Positions 7,877-16,221 of a DNA stretch of 64,000 nt are shown here, one piece after another; position 1 is the stretch's first letter, and the number at the start of each line of letters is the position of its first letter. The position numbers were made by a program, and so were the translations under genes. The stretch comes from an uncultured Bacteroidota bacterium. Lineage in GTDB: Bacteria > Bacteroidota > Bacteroidia > Bacteroidales > P3. The stretch spans positions 1-64,000 of the forward strand of contig CADAQX010000020.1 of NCBI GenBank assembly GCA_902790215.1, given 5' to 3'. Under the pieces are notes generated by a model. The model was not told the origin of the DNA. It did no database searches and saw nothing but the letters and a program-made list of their open reading frames with translations.

Positions 7877-9277
7877 ATGACACTGAAAAGACTGACATTG
7901 ACACTTGCGCTTGCTGCCATGACCCTGGCAGCCACGGCGCAGAACGACGCGACAACCGAGAAGACCATGCGGCTGTCGCTGAGCGAGGCACAGGAGTATG
8001 CCGTGCAGCACAACTATGCCTTGCAGAACTCAGCCCTCGACGTGAAGAAAGCCGAGGCCACACGCTGGCAGACCCTGTCCAGCATGCTGCCGCAGGTGAA
8101 AGCAGGGTTCGACTACCAAAACATGTGCGGATATGAGATGAACCTGGGGGGCAGGTCCTCCATGGGTTCCATGATGCCCGACTCCATCACCATCGGCGGG
8201 GTCACCATGCCCATCTCGTTCCCCTCCAGCGGCGGCAGTGGCAGCACCTCCACCAGCATCCCCATGAACCCCAGCGGAACATTCAGCATCACCGCATCCA
8301 TTGCCCTGACGGGTGCCCAACTTGTGGGGACTCTGCTCAACCGCATTGCAATAGACATGGCCAACGTCACACACCGCCAGAGCGAGCAGACCACTCGTTC
8401 CAACGTCAAGACCGCCTACACCTCCATCCTTATCATGGAACAGACTGTCCGGCTGCTCGACACCAGCCTGCAAAACATGCAGCAACTGCTGGAAACCACC
8501 GAGGCCAGTGTCAGGGCCGGTGCCTCTGAGCAAGTCAACGCCGACAAACTGAAAGTGCAGGTGGCAACGATGAAAAGCAGCATCAACTCCACCGAGCGGT
8601 CGTTGAATATGCTGTACAACTCGCTGATATTGCTGCTGGGAGCCGATGTAAACTCCAAACTGCAGCTCACCACACCCATCGAGCAGGTACTCGACGTGGA
8701 CTACGCCGCACAACTGACCATGGGCGGATTCCACATTGAGGACAACTACAACTACCAACTGCTGCAGCAAAGCGAGAGACTTGCACGCAAACAGCTGACC
8801 CTGGCCTGGATGGACTTCACTCCTACCATTTCGGCCTATTACCAGTACAGCGACAAGACCTATTTCGGCAAAGATGCCGGATTCAACATGACACCGCCCA
8901 ACATGATTGGTGCCAGCGTCAGCCTGCCTCTGTTCCAAAGCGGCACCCGCGCGGCAAAAATCAAAGGGGCCAAGATTGACTACCAAAAGAATCTGAACAG
9001 CAAGATGCAGGCCGAGGACGGGCTGCGGGTGCAGTACAACCAGCTGTGCTACGACCTGGTGTCGGCCATAGAGAGCTACAACATACAGCGTGAGAACCTC
9101 GATGTCACCCGCCGCGTATTCCGCAACGTATCGGAGAAATACACCTACGGCCGCGCCAGCAACCTGGAGGTGACCAACGCCAGCACCGACATCCTCAACG
9201 CACAAAGCAACTATATCCAAGCCGTCATGAGCGTGGTAAAAGCCCAGGTGGCACTGGAAAATCTATTAGGAATGTAA
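7877..9277 (+). CDS. TolC family outer membrane efflux protein
   Basis: Outer-membrane channel of a tripartite RND pump. The 466 residues begin with a Sec signal peptide (TLTLALAAMTLAATAQ, cut near residue 22). Two OEP repeats of long coiled-coil helices follow (for example RLSLSEAQEYAVQHNYALQN, and YGRASNLEVTNASTDIL near the end). A Gly/Ser/Met-rich insertion at ~85-130 is probably an extracellular loop. It sits between the TetR regulator and the periplasmic adaptor, 20 nt from each. Confidence 0.93.
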   Translation: MTLKRLTLTLALAAMTLAATAQNDATTEKTMRLSLSEAQEYAVQHNYALQNSALDVKKAEATRWQTLSSMLPQVKAGFDYQNMCGYEMNLGGRSSMGSMMPDSITIGGVTMPISFPSSGGSGSTSTSIPMNPSGTFSITASIALTGAQLVGTLLNRIAIDMANVTHRQSEQTTRSNVKTAYTSILIMEQTVRLLDTSLQNMQQLLETTEASVRAGASEQVNADKLKVQVATMKSSINSTERSLNMLYNSLILLLGADVNSKLQLTTPIEQVLDVDYAAQLTMGGFHIEDNYNYQLLQQSERLARKQLTLAWMDFTPTISAYYQYSDKTYFGKDAGFNMTPPNMIGASVSLPLFQSGTRAAKIKGAKIDYQKNLNSKMQAEDGLRVQYNQLCYDLVSAIESYNIQRENLDVTRRVFRNVSEKYTYGRASNLEVTNASTDILNAQSNYIQAVMSVVKAQVALENLLGM

Positions 9278-9297
9278 GAATAAAACACACACAAGAT

Positions 9298-10338
9298 ATG
9301 AAGAAGACACTTAAAACCATCATCCTGCTGGTAGCCGTGGGCGCAGTGGCTGCCTGTGGCGGCAAGAGCGAAGAAAAGAAAGCCACCACCACCAAAAAGG
9401 AGGTAGAGAATGTAAAAGTACAGACCTTGAAGAGCGAGCGCATTGCCAAGATTCTCGAGCTCTCCTCCACTCTCGAAGGCTACGAAACCATGAACATATC
9501 GCCCAGCATCACCGGCCACATCGAACACATCTATGTGCAGGTGGGCAGCCGCGTTCAGAAGGGAGCCATGCTTGTGCGCATGGACCAGACCCAGCTCAAC
9601 ACCACACGCATCAACCTGGCCAGCACCAAGACCGAGCTCGACCGCGTGGCGGCACTGAAAGCATCGGGCAGCGTGAGCGAACAGGTCTATGACCAGACCA
9701 AGGCCGGCTATGACCAACTGGTGGAAACCGAGCGTTTCCAGAACGAGAACACCTTTGTCCGTGCCCAGTTCCCGGGCGTAATCAGCGCCAAGAACTACGA
9801 GGACGGAGAGATGTACACCGGTGCTCCCATCCTCACCCTTACGCAGATCAACCGTCTGAAAGCCATTATCAACATCCCCGAGACCTACTTCCCCTTGGTG
9901 AAACAGGGCATGAAGGTTGACGTGCACAGCGACATCTATCCCGGCACCACCTTCCCCGCCACCATCGAGATAGTCTATCCCACCGTTGACCCCTCCAGCC
10001 ACACCTTCCAGGCCAAGCTGAACATCCCCAACGGCGGTGAGAAAATCCGTCCCGGCATGTTCGTCCGCACCACCCTTCCCTTAGGGCAGATAGACGCCAT
10101 TGTGGTGCCCTACCAGAGTGTGCTGAAGCTCACGGGCAGCAACGACCGCTACGTCTTCACCAACCAGAACGGCACCGCCCACCGCGTAGCCGTCACCCTG
10201 GGACAGCGCTTCGACGACCGTATTGAGATTATCCCCGTCATCCCCGGCGACCTGAAAGAAGGCGACCAGCTCGTAGTCACCGGCCAAGCCCGCCTAATCG
10301 ACGGAGCAAAACTAGAAGTAGTGGAAGGTGAAAATTGA
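9298..10338 (+). CDS. RND efflux periplasmic adaptor (membrane fusion lipoprotein)
   Basis: HlyD/AcrA-type adaptor linking the RND pump to TolC. It has 346 residues and a lipoprotein signal with Cys20 (AVAACGG). Then come the biotinyl-lipoyl half motifs (ISPSITGHIEHIYVQVGSRV near 64), a short hairpin, and the beta-barrel and membrane-proximal domains (GEKIRPGMFVRTTLPLG near 247). Its last two codons and TGA stop (GAA AAT TGA) lie inside a family C repeat that begins the inverted-repeat unit around the next gene. The natural C-terminus was probably slightly different before the insertion (inference). Confidence 0.94.
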   Translation: MKKTLKTIILLVAVGAVAACGGKSEEKKATTTKKEVENVKVQTLKSERIAKILELSSTLEGYETMNISPSITGHIEHIYVQVGSRVQKGAMLVRMDQTQLNTTRINLASTKTELDRVAALKASGSVSEQVYDQTKAGYDQLVETERFQNENTFVRAQFPGVISAKNYEDGEMYTGAPILTLTQINRLKAIINIPETYFPLVKQGMKVDVHSDIYPGTTFPATIEIVYPTVDPSSHTFQAKLNIPNGGEKIRPGMFVRTTLPLGQIDAIVVPYQSVLKLTGSNDRYVFTNQNGTAHRVAVTLGQRFDDRIEIIPVIPGDLKEGDQLVVTGQARLIDGAKLEVVEGEN

Positions 10339-10361
10339 AAAGTGAAAATTGAAAAGTGAAA
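10329..10361 (+). repeat. Family C repeat, left inverted arm of the four-helix-bundle unit
   Basis: Alternating GAAAATTG/AAAAGTG units with a 7-nt period. It contains the adaptor stop codon and the GTG start of the next gene. It is in inverted orientation to the array at 10757-10790. Confidence 0.85.
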
Positions 10362-10724
10362 TCATCTGACATAATGACAGGGAATGTGCTTCATGACAAA
10401 AGCATTCTCTTTGCAGTACGTATTGTCAACTTTTACAAACATCTTTCCGGCAACAAAAAAGAGTTTGTTCTAAGCAAGCAGATACTGCGAAGTGGAACCA
10501 GTATAGGAGCAAACATCCGCGAAAGCAAAAACGCCGAAAGCGACTCCGACTACGTACACAAACTGTCAATCGCACTGAAAGAAGCCGACGAAACACAATA
10601 CTGGCTTGAAGTCCTATCCCTGTCTAACATTATCACGAACAGCGAATTCGATTCGATGAATAATGATGTCAAAGAAATCATCGCACTTCTCACTACAATT
10701 ATCACCAAGATTAAAAAAAAGTAA
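10356..10724 (+). CDS. Four-helix-bundle protein (23S rRNA intervening-sequence protein family)
   Basis: 122-residue protein of the family first seen in 23S rRNA intervening sequences. It has the signature LSKQILRSGTSIGANIRES (residues ~42-60), followed by SDYVHKLSIALKEADETQYW. It is predicted all-helical and basic. The start is GTG at 10356 inside the repeat, or ATG at 10374. It sits between the adaptor and pump genes of an efflux operon to which it has no obvious link. Family C repeats flank it in opposite orientation. This resembles an inserted unit carrying its own small gene. Molecular function is unknown; the family forms pentameric bundles that may bind nucleic acid (general knowledge, not certain). 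Confidence 0.88.
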   Translation: MKSSDIMTGNVLHDKSILFAVRIVNFYKHLSGNKKEFVLSKQILRSGTSIGANIRESKNAESDSDYVHKLSIALKEADETQYWLEVLSLSNIITNSEFDSMNNDVKEIIALLTTIITKIKKK

Positions 10725-10756
10725 ACGATTAACCTGAAATGCGAAAGTTGAACTCC

Positions 10757-10790
10757 GCCATTTCAATTTTCAATTTTCAATTTTCAATTA
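10757..10790 (-). repeat. Family C repeat, right inverted arm
   Basis: Four tandem TTTCAAT units (7-nt period) that read as AATTGAAA on the minus strand. This is the inverse of the array at 10329-10361. It ends 6 nt before the RND pump start codon. Confidence 0.85.
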
Positions 10791-10796
10791 TCTAAA

Positions 10797-13700
10797 ATGG
10801 CTATATACAAAACTGCTATCAATAAGCCCATCACCACAGGCTTGATATTCGTGGCCGTTATCGTGCTCGGTCTTTTCTCGCTCACGCGCCTGCCAATTGA
10901 CCAGATGCCCGAAATGGACCCGCCATACGTCACCGTGATGACCACCTACGCCGGTGCCAACGCCAGCGAGATAGAGACCAACATCACCAAGATTATCGAG
11001 AACTCTCTCAACTCGGTCGACGGCCTCAAAAACATCACCTCCACTTCCAAGGACAATATCTCAGTGGTGAGCCTTGAGTTCGAGTGGGGTTCCGACATCG
11101 ACGAGGCGTTGAACGACATCCGCTCCTACGTCGACCTGCTCTACGACAACCTGCCCGACGGTGTCTCCCGTCCCATGATATTGAAGCTCAACTCCAGCGC
11201 CATGCCCATCATGGTCTATGGCTTCACCGCCAAGGAGAGCTATTCGGGACTTGACCGCATACTGGAGGACAACGTGGTCAACGTACTCAACCGCGTGGAC
11301 GGCATCGGCAACATCACCGTCAGCGGCGCACCCGAGCGCTACATCTACATCGACCTCGACCCCAAACAGCTCGATGCCTACGGTCTCAGCCTCGAACAGG
11401 TGGGCAGCGCCATCAGCGCCAACAACCTCGACCTGGCCTCCGGCACCGTCAAGATGGGCAAGGAGCAATACCAGATGCGCGTCAAGGGTGAATACGTCGA
11501 AAGTTCGGAAATCAACGACATTGCCGTCGCCCTGACACCCACGGGCAAGCAGATTTTCGTCCGCGACCTGGCCACCGTGCGCGACACCATCAAAGACCTC
11601 TCGCTCGACGAGAAAATCAACCGGCAGGACGGTGCCCGTCTCATCATCACCAAGCAGACAGGCGCCAACACCGTGGCAATTGCCCGCGAAGTGAAAGCCG
11701 AGATGGAAGACATCCAGAAGACCCTTCCGCCCGACATCCAGATGACCCTTGTCCGCGATGCCTCGGAAGAAATTGTCAATGCAATCAACGGTCTTAGCGA
11801 GAGTATCTTCTATGCCCTCCTCTTTGTCGTTCTCGTCGTGCTGATATTCCTCGGCAACTGGCGCAGCACCATCATCATCGCCCTCACCATCCCCATCTCG
11901 CTTGTCACCTCGTTCATCTACCTGCTCCTTGCCGACAGCTCGCTGAACATCATATCCCTCGCCTCCCTCACAGTGGCTATCGGTATGGTGGTGGACGACG
12001 CCATTGTGGTATTGGAGAACATCACCAAGCACATAGAACGCGGCGAGTCGCCACGCGAAGCTGCCATCTGTGCCACCAACGAGGTGTGGACATCCGTCAT
12101 CGCCACCACGCTGGTGCTTGTGGCCGTGTTCGTGCCCCTCACCATGCTGCCCGGCATGATGGGCATCTTCATGAAAGAGCTCGGCTGGATTGTCACCATC
12201 GTCGTATGTGTATCCACGACGGCGGCTATCACCCTCATCCCCATGCTCTCTTCCAAGATGCTCAAGGAAAAACCCTTCTTCCTCACCAACGAGGCCCGCG
12301 AGGAAGCCGAAGCCAAAAAGGCCCACAGACGCATCACCTACGAGAACACCATCGGCAAGGCTTTCAATGCTGTCGATGCCGCATACGCCAATCTACTCCG
12401 CTGGTGCCTCAAGCATAAACTGACAACCCTCCTCTTATTTGCAGCCCTCTTCATAGTGTCACTCATCCCCCTCTTCACGGGTGCCATAGGCATGGACTTC
12501 ATGAAAGAGCAGGACAACGGCCGCATAAGCGTAACCGCCGAGCTGCAGCGCGGCACACGTATCGAGGAAACCCTCAAGACCGCCCGCCACATGGAGGACG
12601 ACATCTACCGCATCCTCGGCGATGACGTCATCGTGGTATCCACCTCGGCAGGCTCCAACGACGACGCTGGCATGGCCGCACTCTTCAACAGCACCACCAA
12701 CAACAAAATCAGCATGAGTGTCCGCTGCACCAAGAAGTACGACCGCAAAAAGACCATCTTCGAAATGCAGGAACAGCTGCGCCAATGCTTTGCCGAATAT
12801 CCCGAACTGGTCACCTACCAAGTGAACCAAGGCGGAGGCATGGGCGGAGGCAGCAACAACAGCCTCTCGGTTGAAATCTACGGCTACGACTTCAACCAAA
12901 CCACCGCCTTCACCAATGAGTTGCGCCAGCGTGTGATGGACAATGTGCCCGGTGCTCGCGACACCAAGATAAGCCGCGACGAAGACCGCGCCGAGCTCAA
13001 GATAACATTCGACAAGCAGAAACTGGCCCTCCACGGCCTCAACGGCTCCACCGTGGCCATGTATGTCCGCAACCGTGTCAATGGCATGGCCGCCGGATTC
13101 CTCAAGGAGGACGGCGAGGAATACAATATCGTCGTGCGCCTGAAAGAGGCCTACCGATCCAGCATCTCCGACATCGAGCAGCTCTCCATACCCACCGCCA
13201 CCGGCCGGATAATCAAGCTTGAAGAGCTGGCCACCATCGAGGAATACTGGTGCCCGCCCACCATCGAGCGCAAAAACCGCCAGCGCTACCTCACCCTCAC
13301 CGTCATGCCCTATAAGACCTCGCTGAGGGATCTGGCAAAGAACGTGCAGAAAGAGATTGACCAGATGGGCGTACCCGCCGACATCCACGTGGCACTCGCC
13401 GGTAACTACAAAGACCAGCAAGACTCCTCACGCGACATGGGTCTCCTTGCCGCCCTCATCATCATGCTCGTCTACATTGTCATGGCATCACAGTTCGAAA
13501 GCTTCGGCAAGCCCGCCATCATCATCACTTCCATCCCCTTCGCCCTCACAGGTGTCATCTTCATACTCCTCCTCACCGGACAGAACCTCGACATGATCGG
13601 TATGCTCGGTCTGGTGCTGCTCATCGGCATCGTAGTCAAAAACGGCATCGTGCTGGTGGACTACATCAATCTCATGCGCGAGCGCGACATACCGCTCTAC

Positions 13701-13982
13701 GAAGCCATCGCACTGAGCGGACAGAGCCGTCTACGTCCCGTTCTCATGACCGCCTTCACCACCATCCTCGGCATGATACCCATGGCCACCTCACGAAGCG
13801 AAGGCTCCGAAATGTGGACTACCATGGGACTCGTTGTCATCGGAGGTCTTACCGTCTCCACCTTTGTCACCCTCCTTGTCGTGCCCGTGCTCTACGGTGC
13901 CTTCAACCGCCGCGGTGACCACGAACGGCAAGAGAAGATACGCAAGAAATTCGTCTTCATGAACATCAAATTAGATGAATAA
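10797..13982 (+). CDS. RND efflux transporter permease (AcrB/MexB-like)
   Basis: Inner-membrane proton-driven pump of the tripartite system. The 1061 residues carry TM1 at 12-28 (TTGLIFVAVIVLGLFSL) and the first porter domain. The TM4 motif TVAIGMVVDDAIVVLENI near 390-408 contains the two proton-relay aspartates. After the second porter domain comes GMLGLVLLIGIVVKNGIVLVD near 933-953. Full length. It is translated after the four-helix-bundle gene, whose insertion moved it ~450 nt from the adaptor. The substrate is unknown, but HAE1-type drug export is most likely. Confidence 0.95.
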   Translation: MAIYKTAINKPITTGLIFVAVIVLGLFSLTRLPIDQMPEMDPPYVTVMTTYAGANASEIETNITKIIENSLNSVDGLKNITSTSKDNISVVSLEFEWGSDIDEALNDIRSYVDLLYDNLPDGVSRPMILKLNSSAMPIMVYGFTAKESYSGLDRILEDNVVNVLNRVDGIGNITVSGAPERYIYIDLDPKQLDAYGLSLEQVGSAISANNLDLASGTVKMGKEQYQMRVKGEYVESSEINDIAVALTPTGKQIFVRDLATVRDTIKDLSLDEKINRQDGARLIITKQTGANTVAIAREVKAEMEDIQKTLPPDIQMTLVRDASEEIVNAINGLSESIFYALLFVVLVVLIFLGNWRSTIIIALTIPISLVTSFIYLLLADSSLNIISLASLTVAIGMVVDDAIVVLENITKHIERGESPREAAICATNEVWTSVIATTLVLVAVFVPLTMLPGMMGIFMKELGWIVTIVVCVSTTAAITLIPMLSSKMLKEKPFFLTNEAREEAEAKKAHRRITYENTIGKAFNAVDAAYANLLRWCLKHKLTTLLLFAALFIVSLIPLFTGAIGMDFMKEQDNGRISVTAELQRGTRIEETLKTARHMEDDIYRILGDDVIVVSTSAGSNDDAGMAALFNSTTNNKISMSVRCTKKYDRKKTIFEMQEQLRQCFAEYPELVTYQVNQGGGMGGGSNNSLSVEIYGYDFNQTTAFTNELRQRVMDNVPGARDTKISRDEDRAELKITFDKQKLALHGLNGSTVAMYVRNRVNGMAAGFLKEDGEEYNIVVRLKEAYRSSISDIEQLSIPTATGRIIKLEELATIEEYWCPPTIERKNRQRYLTLTVMPYKTSLRDLAKNVQKEIDQMGVPADIHVALAGNYKDQQDSSRDMGLLAALIIMLVYIVMASQFESFGKPAIIITSIPFALTGVIFILLLTGQNLDMIGMLGLVLLIGIVVKNGIVLVDYINLMRERDIPLYEAIALSGQSRLRPVLMTAFTTILGMIPMATSRSEGSEMWTTMGLVVIGGLTVSTFVTLLVVPVLYGAFNRRGDHERQEKIRKKFVFMNIKLDE

Positions 13983-14000
13983 ACCAAAAGAAAACAGAAC

Positions 14001-14294
14001 ATGAAAAGCATACTCATCGTATTCAACCAAGCAAACACCGAGCGTATCGAATACATGCTCGATGTCCTGTCCATCAGGGGCTTCACCTTCTGGGAAAACG
14101 TGCAGGGACGCGGCCACATCAACGGCGACCCGCACCGCGGCACCCACACATGGCCCGAAATGAACAACGCCGTCATGACCGTGGTCGACGACGACAAGGT
14201 GGAAGACCTGCTCCTCGCCGTGCGCAAACTCGACAAGCGCAACGAAGAGGTAGGCATCCGCGCCTTCGTCTGGAACATCGAACAGATGGTCTGA
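14001..14294 (+). CDS. PG0541-like transporter-associated protein (PII-like fold)
   Basis: 97-residue protein (KSILIVFNQANTERIEYML at the start, GHINGDPHRGTHTWPEMNN in the middle) of a Bacteroidota family found next to RND pumps. It is compatible with a PII-like ferredoxin fold, which would suggest a small regulator of the pump. It starts 18 nt after the RND gene and ends the operon, before a strong hairpin. Function inferred from neighbourhood only. Confidence 0.8.
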   Translation: MKSILIVFNQANTERIEYMLDVLSIRGFTFWENVQGRGHINGDPHRGTHTWPEMNNAVMTVVDDDKVEDLLLAVRKLDKRNEEVGIRAFVWNIEQMV

Positions 14295-14328
14295 CCCCAA
14301 ACTCGACGTAACGAGTTAATATACAAAC

Positions 14329-14369
14329 GAAACAGCCTTCTGCCCCTCCCAATGGCGGAAGGCTGTTTC
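14329..14369 (+). terminator. Terminator hairpin of the efflux operon
   Basis: A 12-bp perfect stem, GAAACAGCCTTC (14329-14340) and GAAGGCTGTTTC (14358-14369), with further pairing in the loop. It starts 35 nt after the last gene of the operon. Confidence 0.8.
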
Positions 14370-14437
14370 ACTATCATTAGCTACCCGCCGCCGAAAAATA
14401 ACCTGCATTCGCTACCGCCTACCTGCCGAAAAGGCAG

Positions 14438-14543
14438 TAATTTTGCAAACGTAAATCAGAGAGCAAATCACTTGATTGTCATAATGCCATCTCTTTGGTT
14501 TTTAGGATTAATAACTGTACAGCCGTCCCCGAGGGGCGGCTGT
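14438..14543 (+). other. Promoter-like box and terminator enclosing a possible ~95-nt small transcript
   Basis: TAATTTTG at 14438-14445 fits the -7 consensus. A GC-rich hairpin (ACAGCCGTCCCC / GGGGCGGCTGT, 14519-14543) followed by a T-rich stretch lies ~75 nt downstream of the expected start. No reading frame of note lies between. This is the only recognisable content of 14370-14585 apart from a small CTGCCGAAAAGGCAG hairpin. Confidence 0.35.
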
Positions 14544-14585
14544 TTCTGTGTCGCCGCGCGGCATCAACGCCCTTGCAACGTCCTT

Positions 14586-14694
14586 GCGTCGTCATTTATT
14601 CGCTCGTTGTTCGATCGTTTTCCCATCGTTTTCCCTTTTAGAAAGGAAAAACGATGGGAAAAGGATAGAATAACGAGCAGATAGGGAACGACGC
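14586..14694. repeat. Family D 109-bp palindromic element, copy 1
   Basis: Starts GCGTCGTCATTTATTCG and ends GAACGACGC. The two halves pair imperfectly along nearly the whole length (CTCGTT/AACGAG, TTTTCCCATCGTTTT with its complement). The second copy at 50548-50656 has the same length and the same ends. No reading frame. The rest of 14295-14883 is otherwise empty. Confidence 0.85.
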
Positions 14695-14804
14695 CACAAG
14701 GGGGCTACAGTGCCCTTAGAGACAAGTTGGGGTAATTTCGCGACATTTTACGTAAAAGAACACAGTTTGAGGAAGCTCAACGCACAGGTGTGCAGAATTG
14801 TCTG

Positions 14805-14812
14805 TAATTTTG
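14805..14812 (+). promoter_or_regulatory. -7 box upstream of the TPR gene
   Basis: TAATTTTG fits TANNTTTG and lies 71 nt before the ATG chosen for the TPR protein. The reading frame opens further upstream (to 14710), but that part would precede the promoter. Confidence 0.5.
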
Positions 14813-14883
14813 CCGCCCGACAAGGACCCATCTTTCAAACCCCTGCACAATATTTTGCAGGAGGATACGTTATAGTGAACAAT

Positions 14884-16026
14884 ATGCGAAAAATCATCTG
14901 TATTTTGATGGCGGCAATTGCCGCCGCGATGCCCCTGGCCGCACAGGTGGGGGACGAGAACGACAGCCTGAGCGCGGCAGGACTGCACGCCAAGGGGCTC
15001 AACGCCGAGCGGCTGGGCCTGACCGAACTGGCCGAGCGATACTACCGCCGGGCGCTTGAGGCCCCCGGAGGGGACGAGAGCGGACTGACCCAACAGCAGC
15101 TGGGCATACTGCTGGAGCAGAAAGAATACTACGCCGACGCAGCGGCAATGCTGAGCCGCAGCGGCACCGCAACGGCCATGGCTCATCAGGCCTTCTGCCT
15201 GATACAGCTGCATCTGCTCGACAGTGCATGGCACTGTGCCGAGCGGGCTTTGGAGGCCGACACAGCCTCGGCGCTGGCCATGACCATGATGGCATACGTC
15301 GAGACCGAGCGCGACCAGCACATCAACGCCATTGCCTGGGCCAACCGCGCCCTGAAAGCCAACCCCAAATTCGCCCGCGGCGAGAACGTGATGGGCTACA
15401 TCCAGTTCCGCAAAGGCAACCACACGGAGGCGATGAAGCACTTCAAAAAGGCCATCCAGCTGGACAGCACGCTGGCCGACGCCTACTACAACCTGGGCAC
15501 GCTCTACTGCATACGCAACAGCCAGGAGATGGCCATCAAGCTGCTGAAGCAGGGACTTCGGCGCAACCCTCGAAACATACGCCTCTTCACGGCGTTGGGA
15601 GAAGCCTACCGCATGCGCGGCGACGCCCCCAAGGCCATGGAATGCTACAACCAGATACTGGAGTACGACAGCCTCCACACCCCCACCATCAACCGGATAG
15701 GCACCCTCTACTGCGACCAAGGCCACTACGAGCGGGCCATCGCCTTCCACAAAAGGGCGTTGAACATCAAGCCCGACGATGCCACCGCATACAAGTATAT
15801 AGGCAAAGCCTACACCAAATGGGGCAAGCCCGACAAGGCCATCCAGAGCTTTATACGCTCCACCAACATCAGCACGAGCGACCCGGAGACCTACATGTAC
15901 CTGGCCGAGCTGTACGGGCAGCAGAAAAAAGGCGAGCGCAAACAGCAGTCGGCCTACCGCCGTGCTGCCCGCCTGGGCAACAAAGAGGCCCAGGCCTGGT
16001 TGGTGAAGAAAGGCCTTTCGTGGTAA
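14884..16026 (+). CDS. Exported tetratricopeptide repeat protein
   Basis: 380 residues from the ATG at 14884. It starts with a Sec signal peptide (KIICILMAAIAAAMPLAAQ), which supports this start over the open frame upstream. An AGGAGG lies 13 nt before a GTG at 14875, so VNN-M is an alternative start. The rest is a series of about eight to nine TPR units (for example AYYNLGTLYCIRNSQEMAIK and AYKYIGKAYTKWGKPDKAIQ). This indicates a periplasmic or surface-facing scaffold that binds another protein. Partner unknown. It is separated from topA by ~195 nt containing the topA promoter. Confidence 0.85.
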   Translation: MRKIICILMAAIAAAMPLAAQVGDENDSLSAAGLHAKGLNAERLGLTELAERYYRRALEAPGGDESGLTQQQLGILLEQKEYYADAAAMLSRSGTATAMAHQAFCLIQLHLLDSAWHCAERALEADTASALAMTMMAYVETERDQHINAIAWANRALKANPKFARGENVMGYIQFRKGNHTEAMKHFKKAIQLDSTLADAYYNLGTLYCIRNSQEMAIKLLKQGLRRNPRNIRLFTALGEAYRMRGDAPKAMECYNQILEYDSLHTPTINRIGTLYCDQGHYERAIAFHKRALNIKPDDATAYKYIGKAYTKWGKPDKAIQSFIRSTNISTSDPETYMYLAELYGQQKKGERKQQSAYRRAARLGNKEAQAWLVKKGLSW

Positions 16027-16058
16027 GGGGCCGGAAAGGGCTTTTGTCACACAACAAG

Positions 16059-16088
16059 TTTGCAATTCAAAAAAAAGTATTATTTTTG
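16059..16088 (+). promoter_or_regulatory. topA promoter
   Basis: TTTG at 16059-16062 and TATTTTTG at 16081-16088 are 18 nt apart, close to the Bacteroidota sigma-ABfr consensus. The leader to the topA start is ~125 nt. Confidence 0.65.
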
Positions 16089-16221
16089 CAGTCGCGTTTC
16101 GCGCGTACAATAAATAATATATAATAATGCAATATCCGTCTATATAGGAAGTTGATTGCCGAAAGACGGGAACAGAAAAACGAGATAAAAAGAATAACAC
16201 TACAAAAACCGACAGTGATAG

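Noticed and set aside
10356..10724. Diversity-generating retroelement accessory (Avd) interpretation of the four-helix-bundle gene
   Set aside because: Avd proteins are related bundles, but no reverse transcriptase or template/variable repeat pair is in the window.
14352..14684. 110-codon frame in the region after the efflux operon
   Set aside because: It crosses a terminator and half of a palindromic element and has no coding character.
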